From: Oenanthe sinensis
Taxonomy: Eukaryota; Streptophyta; Magnoliopsida; Apiales; Apiaceae
Assembly (NCBI GenBank): GCA_028671895.1
Contig: JAPMAC010000234.1
Span: 1,612,001-1,676,000 of the forward strand
DNA: 64,000 bases
Reading direction: 5' to 3'
Shown here: in pieces, positions 58,213 to 64,000 of the stretch
Layout of the letters: every line of letters begins with the position of its first letter
Numbering within the stretch: the stretch's first letter is position 1
The notes under the pieces: generated by a model
Seen by the model: only the letters and a program-made list of their open reading frames with translations
The model's database searches: none
Told to the model about the DNA's origin: nothing
Program-made: the position numbers and the translations under genes

Positions 58213-58800
58213 CTAGAGCCAATTACCCAAGTATCCAATACTCATGGAACTAGTGTGACTTTCGTGCTTCTGCTGCGACAAAGCCTTAGTCAGTGTGTCT
58301 GCAATATTATTATTAGTATACACTTTACATATATGTATATCTCCTTGATCATTAATCTCATTAATTAGGTGATATCTCCTAAGTACATGCCCAAACAGCC
58401 TCCTTGGCTGCTTCACAAGCATCAATATACTCAGGTTCTATTGTAAAATCAACAATTGTCTTTGCTGTGAACCATTCCAGCATACAACATCTCAATAAAA
58501 CACAAAGCCAGACAGAAACATTAAATTATCGTTATCTGTCTAGAAACTAGTATCACTGAAACCTTTTACAACTAGCTTCACATCTCCTCCATATAACAAG
58601 AATGAATCATTAGTCCTCTTTAAGTACTTAAGAATATTCTTGACTGTCGTCTAGTGACCTTCACCTGGATTAGATCGGTATCTACTCATCATAGTTAAAG
58701 CATACGAGACATCAGGACAAGTACATATCATTGCATACATTATAAAACCAATTGCTGACGTATATGGAATTTTACTCATGCAGTCCCTATCATCCAATGA
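58213..58800 (-). pseudogene. Copia-B RNase H
   Basis: The C-terminal end reads Y-T-N-N-N-I-A-D-T-L-T-K-A-L-S and H-T-S-S-M-S-I-G-Y, the typical Copia pol terminus. Upstream, 58440-58800 shows broken RNase H and RT-end homology (S-D-T-S-F-like and Y-R-S-N-P-G-like segments) in several frames. Confidence 0.8.
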
Positions 58801-59039
58801 TTTAAGACAAATTTTATTTTGAGATCACTATCCCATGAGACATTGGGACATATCCATTTTAGTCTCTTTGCATTTGAAATCGATGCAAAACTTTGTCAAT
58901 GTATGTACTCTAAATTAGGCCGATCAATCACCTTGATCTATCTCTATAGATCTCGATCCCTAATATATATGTCACATCGCCTAAGTCTTTCATTGAGAAA
59001 TTATTTCTCAACCAAGTCTTCACAGTCTGTAGAGAAGGA

Positions 59040-59750
59040 ATGTCATTCCCTATTAGTAATATATCATCAACATATAATACTAGGAATGCCACATGGCTCC
59101 CACTAAACTTCTTGTAAACACAAGTTTCATCTTCATTCTGAATAAAGTCAAACTCTTTTTGACTGTTTCATGAAAACAAATGTTCCATCTCCTCGAGGCC
59201 TGCTTTAATCCATAAATGGATCGACGCAACTTACATACATTTCCAGCATCCTTTAGATCAACAAAACCCTTAGGGTGTGTCATGTACACATCCATATCTT
59301 CTTCAAGGCTCTCATTTAAGAAAGCGGTTTTGACATCCATTTGCCAGATTTCATAGTCATAGTAAGCAGCTATAGCAAGCAAAATCCTGATGGACATGAC
59401 CATAACAACTGGTGAAAAGGTCTCATCATAGTCAATACCATGAATTTTCTTGAAACCTTTTGCCACCAATCGTGCCTTATAGGTCTGTACATTACCATCC
59501 ATGTCGGTCTTCTTTTTGAAAACCCACTTGCACCCTATAGGTTTTACCCCTTCAGGTGGATCAACCAAAGTCCTTACTTGATTAGTATACATGGATTCCA
59601 TCTCAGATTTAATAGCATCCGACCATCTCTTAGAATTTGGAGTGTTCATAACGTCTTGGTAGGTGAGAGGCTCATCTTCATCCATAAGCATCACATCACC
59701 ATCTTGAGTCAAGAGAAATCCATATTATCTCTCGAGCTCATGGCGAATCC
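59040..59750 (-). pseudogene. Copia-B reverse transcriptase
   Basis: Frame 59712-59080 starts in the linker (W-x-x-A-I-K-S-E-M-E-S-M) and has K-W-V-F-K-K-K-T, K-A-R-L-V-A-K-G, D-Y-D-E-T-F-S-P-V, Q-M-D-V-K-T-A-F-L-N and Y-G-L-K-Q-A-S-R. It runs out of frame near 59110; the catalytic Y-V-D-D is readable at about 59073-59062 in another frame. Confidence 0.92.
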
Positions 59751-60900
59751 TACTAGACCTACGAATACCTGTGTTTCTTGAGCAATATTATTTTTCTTGT
59801 ATATTCTGCTCAGGTTCCTCCATTGGTTCAACATTATCATGTGGGTCTCAAACTTCATTGAGATCTATTATCCTCCCACTGTCTCTCAGCAGTTCGAGCA
59901 ACAAACACTTTGTTCTCGGAAGGATTATAGAAAGAATAACCCCTTGTTTCAGTTGGGTATTCTACAAAATTACATTTATCTGATTTTGGTCCTAGCTTGT
60001 CATAGATTAGACGTTTCACAAACGCTTCACATCCCCAAATTTTCATAAATGACATGCTGTGACGTTTCTCAGTCCATATCTCATAAGGATTCTTTTGAAC
60101 CGTTTTAGTAGGAACAATGTTAAGTGTATGTGGATCCGTTTCTAGAGTGCAACCCCAGAAACTAATTGGAAGATTCATTGACTCAACATTGATCGCACCA
60201 TGTCCAACAAGGTGTGATCTCTCCTATCAAAAAAAACTTTTCTTTGATATTTTCTACTTCATCTTTATAGTCTTTGAACTTTTCAAATGATTCGGATTAG
60301 TTCTTCAAAAGATACATATATCTGTATCTACTAAAATAATTAGTAAATTTTATGAAGTTAATAAAATCTACCTTTTGTCATCGTACACATATGACTACAT
60401 ACATCACTATGTATAAGTCATACCCATTCAATGATCCCTTCACCATGTCCGGTAAAAGGAGCTTTAGTCATTTTACCAAATAAACCAAGATTCGCATCCT
60501 TTTGTATGATTCATAATCAAACTTATCCATGAATGCATCCTTATGTATTCTGAAAATGCGTTTCTCATTAATATGGCCTCAACAACAGTGCCAAAGGTAA
60601 TATTTTATTTGAGTCACTTTAGAACATATAAATTGTTAATTAGATGTGCAACATTATAAGGCTCATCATCAAAATAGAATAAACAACTATTGTTATAAAA
60701 TGAAAAAGCCTTTCTTGTTCAAACAAGAAACTGAAATAATGTCTCTGCCAATTGCAAGCACGCTATAACAATTATTAAGTTCTAAATTTTCCTTATAGGC
60801 CAAAAATTAAGTAACGAGTTCCTCGAACCAGAGCAACTATCTTTACTCCAATTCCAACCCAATACCTTAAGCTTGACCCTTATTGATCATCATCTTCCGA
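59751..60900 (-). pseudogene. Copia-B integrase and protease region, degenerate
   Basis: Frame 60178-59855 is the integrase C-terminal part (N-P-Y-E-I-W, I-W-G-C-E-A-F-V-K-R, G-Y-S-F-Y-N-P-S-E-N). Upstream to 60900 only scattered homology remains, with many stops; the D-D-E residues and the protease active site are not securely readable. Confidence 0.7.
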
Positions 60901-60904
60901 TCTT

Positions 60905-61676
60905 CCAATTAAGCATGACAGTTTAATTTCCAGTCTCCCAACTTTCCACAGAAGTGACAATCGTCTTCTTTATCAACACCTCATTCAGACTTTAGAGTCT
61001 GCTTTAGGGATTGGACTTTGGTTTGACAACGGAACTAGATCAAATCTTCTCCTTGCCTTTCCATTTTCCTTTCCCTTTTGCATTCCCTATGTTTACCATC
61101 AATATAGTAGTAGTTCATGCATTTATCATATTACTTTCAGCAGTTCTCAACAAGCTTAGCAACTCAATTGGTGTTTTACCAATCTTATTCACTTTATTGT
61201 TCATAACAAAATAAGAATAATATTTGTCCAAAGATTGTAAGATCAAATCTAACTGTCTCCAGACCAATCTGGAAACCCAAAATATCAATGGTATTCATTA
61301 TACCCTATAATCTTTAGAACATGTGGTGTAACCGGGTCTCACTCTCCCTACTTGTAAGTGTATAGTGCCCTTTCAAATATATCTTGTGCTCAATCGTTTC
61401 ATAAGCATCTATATGCTTGTATTGCTTCTTAAGCTCAGCACATATATTTGCGAGCATGAGACATGAAACATCAGTCGCAACATCAATTTGCTTCCAATAA
61501 GCACTATGATTTGCACATGTTACATTCTCAACTTTAAGAGCAGGGGAAGAGATTTGACTAATATCGTGGTGCCCGAGGACGATCCTCAAGCTCCTATGTC
61601 AGTCAAGGAAATATATTCTCGTCAACTTGTCCTTCTCAAGAACTGATCGCATAGAGAAGTTGTTTGTGTTTATCAT
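60905..61676 (-). pseudogene. Copia-B gag
   Basis: The ATG at 61676 gives M-I-N-T-N-N-F-S and then L-E-K-D-K-L-T, a typical Copia gag start. A stop follows at the conserved Trp position near 61601. Frame 61589-61314 carries L-R-I-V-L-G-H, then A-Y-E-T-I-E-H-K. A zinc-knuckle-like C-H-F-C-G-K-L-G-D-W-K-L-N-C lies at about 60963-60922, with Asp in place of the zinc-binding His. Confidence 0.8.
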
Positions 61677-63867
61677 TTGATATCTACAATATTAAAGTGC
61701 ATAAAATAAACTAGATTGCAAATTTAATATTAATTATGTTTAAGTGATTATGGTATATCATCATATACCTCCCACTATTTTTATCAAACTAATAGCCCTT
61801 ACTATTAATTTGGAAAGTATATCCCATAATTCTTTCTAGTGAGCTAAGATCCATATTTCGTCATGTCCTAAGTCAACCACTGGAAGTCCTTAGAAAATGA
61901 TTATTTAGGTAGACAACAGTTGTCAATTATATCATATATAATTCTTGGATAGTTTGGTGAACAACGATTGATCTTATCTATCTAATAGACTTTTAACCAA
62001 ACTCTATGCTTCTAAGTTCATAATAGTTGAATATAACCGTTTATTTTCACTTATTATGACGACTCAGTTAAGTTAGACCCAATGATACAACGGCCGAATA
62101 TAACCGTTTATATTCGTCGCATCTCACCACGATAGATAGGAGTCCCCTGCCACTGACAGTCATTCCCCTTATCGATCTAGGATTCGATGAGTGTTCATTC
62201 ATTGGAAAGCATCCGAGTAAAACTTAATATTTTGTTAAGGGGTTTTAGAAAATTTATAACGATCATGATCACATCATAAAGAGATCCTCAATTTTTCCTT
62301 GAACCAAATATTTCAAATCGACATCTTAAATTGTTCATTTCCCAGGTAGATGGAGGATACCAATGGTCACACTTAAAACCCATAGCCTTACGAATACGCA
62401 TATCCACTTTTGTCAGAAAATCCCAGTTATAGATATCAAAAATCCATATTTAATTCCGTGTTTTAAAAATCCATATTTCATAAACACAAGAATCTCATGA
62501 TCGTTTGTTAATTTTAAAATCTTGAATCGTTACAGATTTTATCTTGTTTAAGCAAACATGGCATGAGTGTCGTATCTAATACATACATGATTAATCAATA
62601 TTAAGCATGCATTTCAATTATATCTACGCATACATACCAATACATGCAATCATATACATATATGTAATGTGCGTAAATTAAACGTGTTTGGTTATGGCCC
62701 CATCCTATATGATATTTCCAAGCTAATGGAAATATCAAGGTCAGTCTATGGTGGTTTTAAAAATACTATCTATTACATGTCTTCTTTCTTCATTGCTCCA
62801 TCATCCCCTTTTGGATCGCCTCCTTGCTTGCAAGTCTTCATTGATAATTACATTGAATAATAAAAAATAAAACTATTCTAATGAAATTACAAGAAGAACT
62901 CGAGTTACATTCGAGATAATTAAATTACAATGAATAAACGACATGCAAGTCGTATTTAGAAACCAAAACCATAAATCAAAACCACTATCCTATGGGTCTT
63001 TAGGCCATAACCATCCACCATACTATCATATAACACATATAATATATCTCATATTATATAATCATATCATATAATCATATATAACAAATTTCGAAATTTC
63101 AGAAAATTAAAAACAGATTTCTGAAGACAATAAATCCATATTTCGAGGCCCTTAACGACGTCAAACGCCTTACAGACCCTTCGGTGATAGCATAACTATC
63201 AGTTTTGTTCATTGACCCGATTCCAGTCAGAAAACAAATATCGTTTACGAAAATCGGATACAGCAGTCAGATTTCTCCAAATCTGACGGTGTTTCAGAAA
63301 TCGTATCATATACAATTCTCATAACAAGAACAAGCATATATCATATATACATACACAGAGATACATACAATCATCATATGATTATACATTACATGAATAT
63401 CATATATTCATAATATATACATACATATACTCAAAATTTTAGAAAATCAAATAATTTTCAGAAAATCATAAATCACCGTTTTAGAGGCTATAACGACATC
63501 TAATGGCTTACAGACGCAGAGCGGACTATGTCAGTATTGCTCAGTGACCCGATTCCAGTCAGAAAACACATATCGTTTGCGAAAATCAGACAACGGACAC
63601 AAATTTCAGAAAATCAACGGCAGCCGTTTCAGAATTCGTATCGAATACGATTCCCATAATAAGAACAAACATGTATCATATACATACATCAACACACATA
63701 ATCATCACATGATTATATATCATAAAATATCATATATTCATAATATATATAAACATATACATATTGTATCAATATAAAATCATGATAGATCGCATACATG
63801 CTTATATATCAAAAACTGTTAAGCACATAACCGAATTAAAACGTTTCGCAAGTAGCTCTGATGCCAT
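61677..63867 (-). other. Copia-B long leader with 330-340-bp direct repeat
   Basis: 2.2 kb between gag start and the primer-binding site with no supported ORF. Two diverged direct copies lie at about 63088-63425 and 63426-63765 (shared 'cagtgacccgattccagtcagaaaac' and 'catatattcataatatata' blocks). The frames at 62669-62860 and 63544-63777 are low complexity and not supported. Confidence 0.7.
63855..63866 (-). other. Copia-B primer-binding site
   Basis: The minus strand reads TGGCATCAGAGC, one mismatch from the initiator-Met tRNA complement, one base after the LTR end. Confidence 0.9.
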
Positions 63868-64000
63868 TGTAGGGTTTCGTGACACAAACGCAGCGGAATA
63901 AACGCGAAAAATAAATCAAAATAGCGAAACCCTCCGCAGGATCCATGCGAAAACAAAAGATTTAATTCGGAGATAGAGAATAAATACCTTTAGAAGCTTT
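63868..64000 (-). mobile_element. Copia-B 5' LTR, first 133 bp in window
   Basis: TGTAGGGTTTCGTGACAC onward, identical to 56652-56784 except for one base (G for A, at about 63977). Confidence 0.93.

Larger units (their letters stand above)
56652..64000 (-). mobile_element. Copia-B: Copia element nested in the Copia LTR, 5' LTR cut by window end
   Basis: On the minus strand: 5' LTR (from 63868, incomplete), primer-binding site, long leader, gag, integrase, RT, RNase H, polypurine tract, 3' LTR (58198-56652). The visible 133 bp of the 5' LTR differs from the 3' LTR at one base. The coding region nevertheless has many stops and frameshifts. The LTR is related to that at 22700 and 55409. It may belong to the Angela/Bianca-like Copia groups; this is tentative. 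Confidence 0.92.

Noticed and set aside
1..64000. Host genes, tRNA, rRNA or other RNA genes
   Set aside because: None found; all conserved protein signatures belong to transposable elements and no cloverleaf or rRNA-like block was noticed.

Overview
This is transposon-dense DNA from a large plant nuclear genome, probably a eudicot. The evidence is nested LTR retrotransposons of plant-specific lineages (Ty3/gypsy Tekay and Tat, several Copia groups), a CACTA transposon, plant-type introns and AT-rich composition. The exact taxon cannot be read from the sequence. I see no host gene, rRNA or tRNA gene.

Layout from left to right. 1-2953: a Tekay-type LTR on the minus strand, cut by the window edge. 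2954-6290: the 3' end of a Sirevirus-like Copia element (polypurine-rich repeats, then a 1660-bp LTR). 6605-19160: a decayed Tat-type Ty3/gypsy element on the plus strand ('Tat-A'). Its reverse transcriptase is split by a 6685-bp CACTA transposon (7862-14546) with intact termini and a TAT target duplication. Tat-A ends in a degenerate antisense gene. 19161-55408 and beyond: a Tekay element on the plus strand ('Tekay-A'), joined to Tat-A by a deletion-like junction. Tekay-A is broken by a Copia solo LTR in gag (22700-24248), by a complete minus-strand Tekay element in integrase ('Tekay-B', 26585-51926, TSD ATAAG), and by a Copia LTR in its 3' LTR (55409). Tekay-B's 5' LTR is in turn split by a complete minus-strand Tat element ('Tat-B', 36811-48298, TSD CTATC). 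The right edge is a minus-strand Copia element ('Copia-B', 56652 to beyond 64000) inserted in the Copia LTR at 55409.

Nearly all retroelement reading frames carry stops or frameshifts. The best preserved coding pieces are the Tat-B RNase H/archaeal-type RNase H/integrase frame (913 codons), the Tekay-A integrase-chromodomain frame (52043-53131), the CACTA TNP2-type transposase (a premature stop at codon 5 apart) and a spliced DUF4216-Ulp1-like gene in the same CACTA.

The most interesting signal is a gene lying antisense to pol in both Tat elements. The two copies share exon order, two intron positions, a coiled-coil exon and an acidic tail. In Tat-B it has its own TATA box and start codon and is followed by a 79-bp tandem array. 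Its introns face the opposite way to the genomic retroelement RNA, so they would survive retrotransposition. This implies a genuinely transcribed antisense gene at some time in the lineage.
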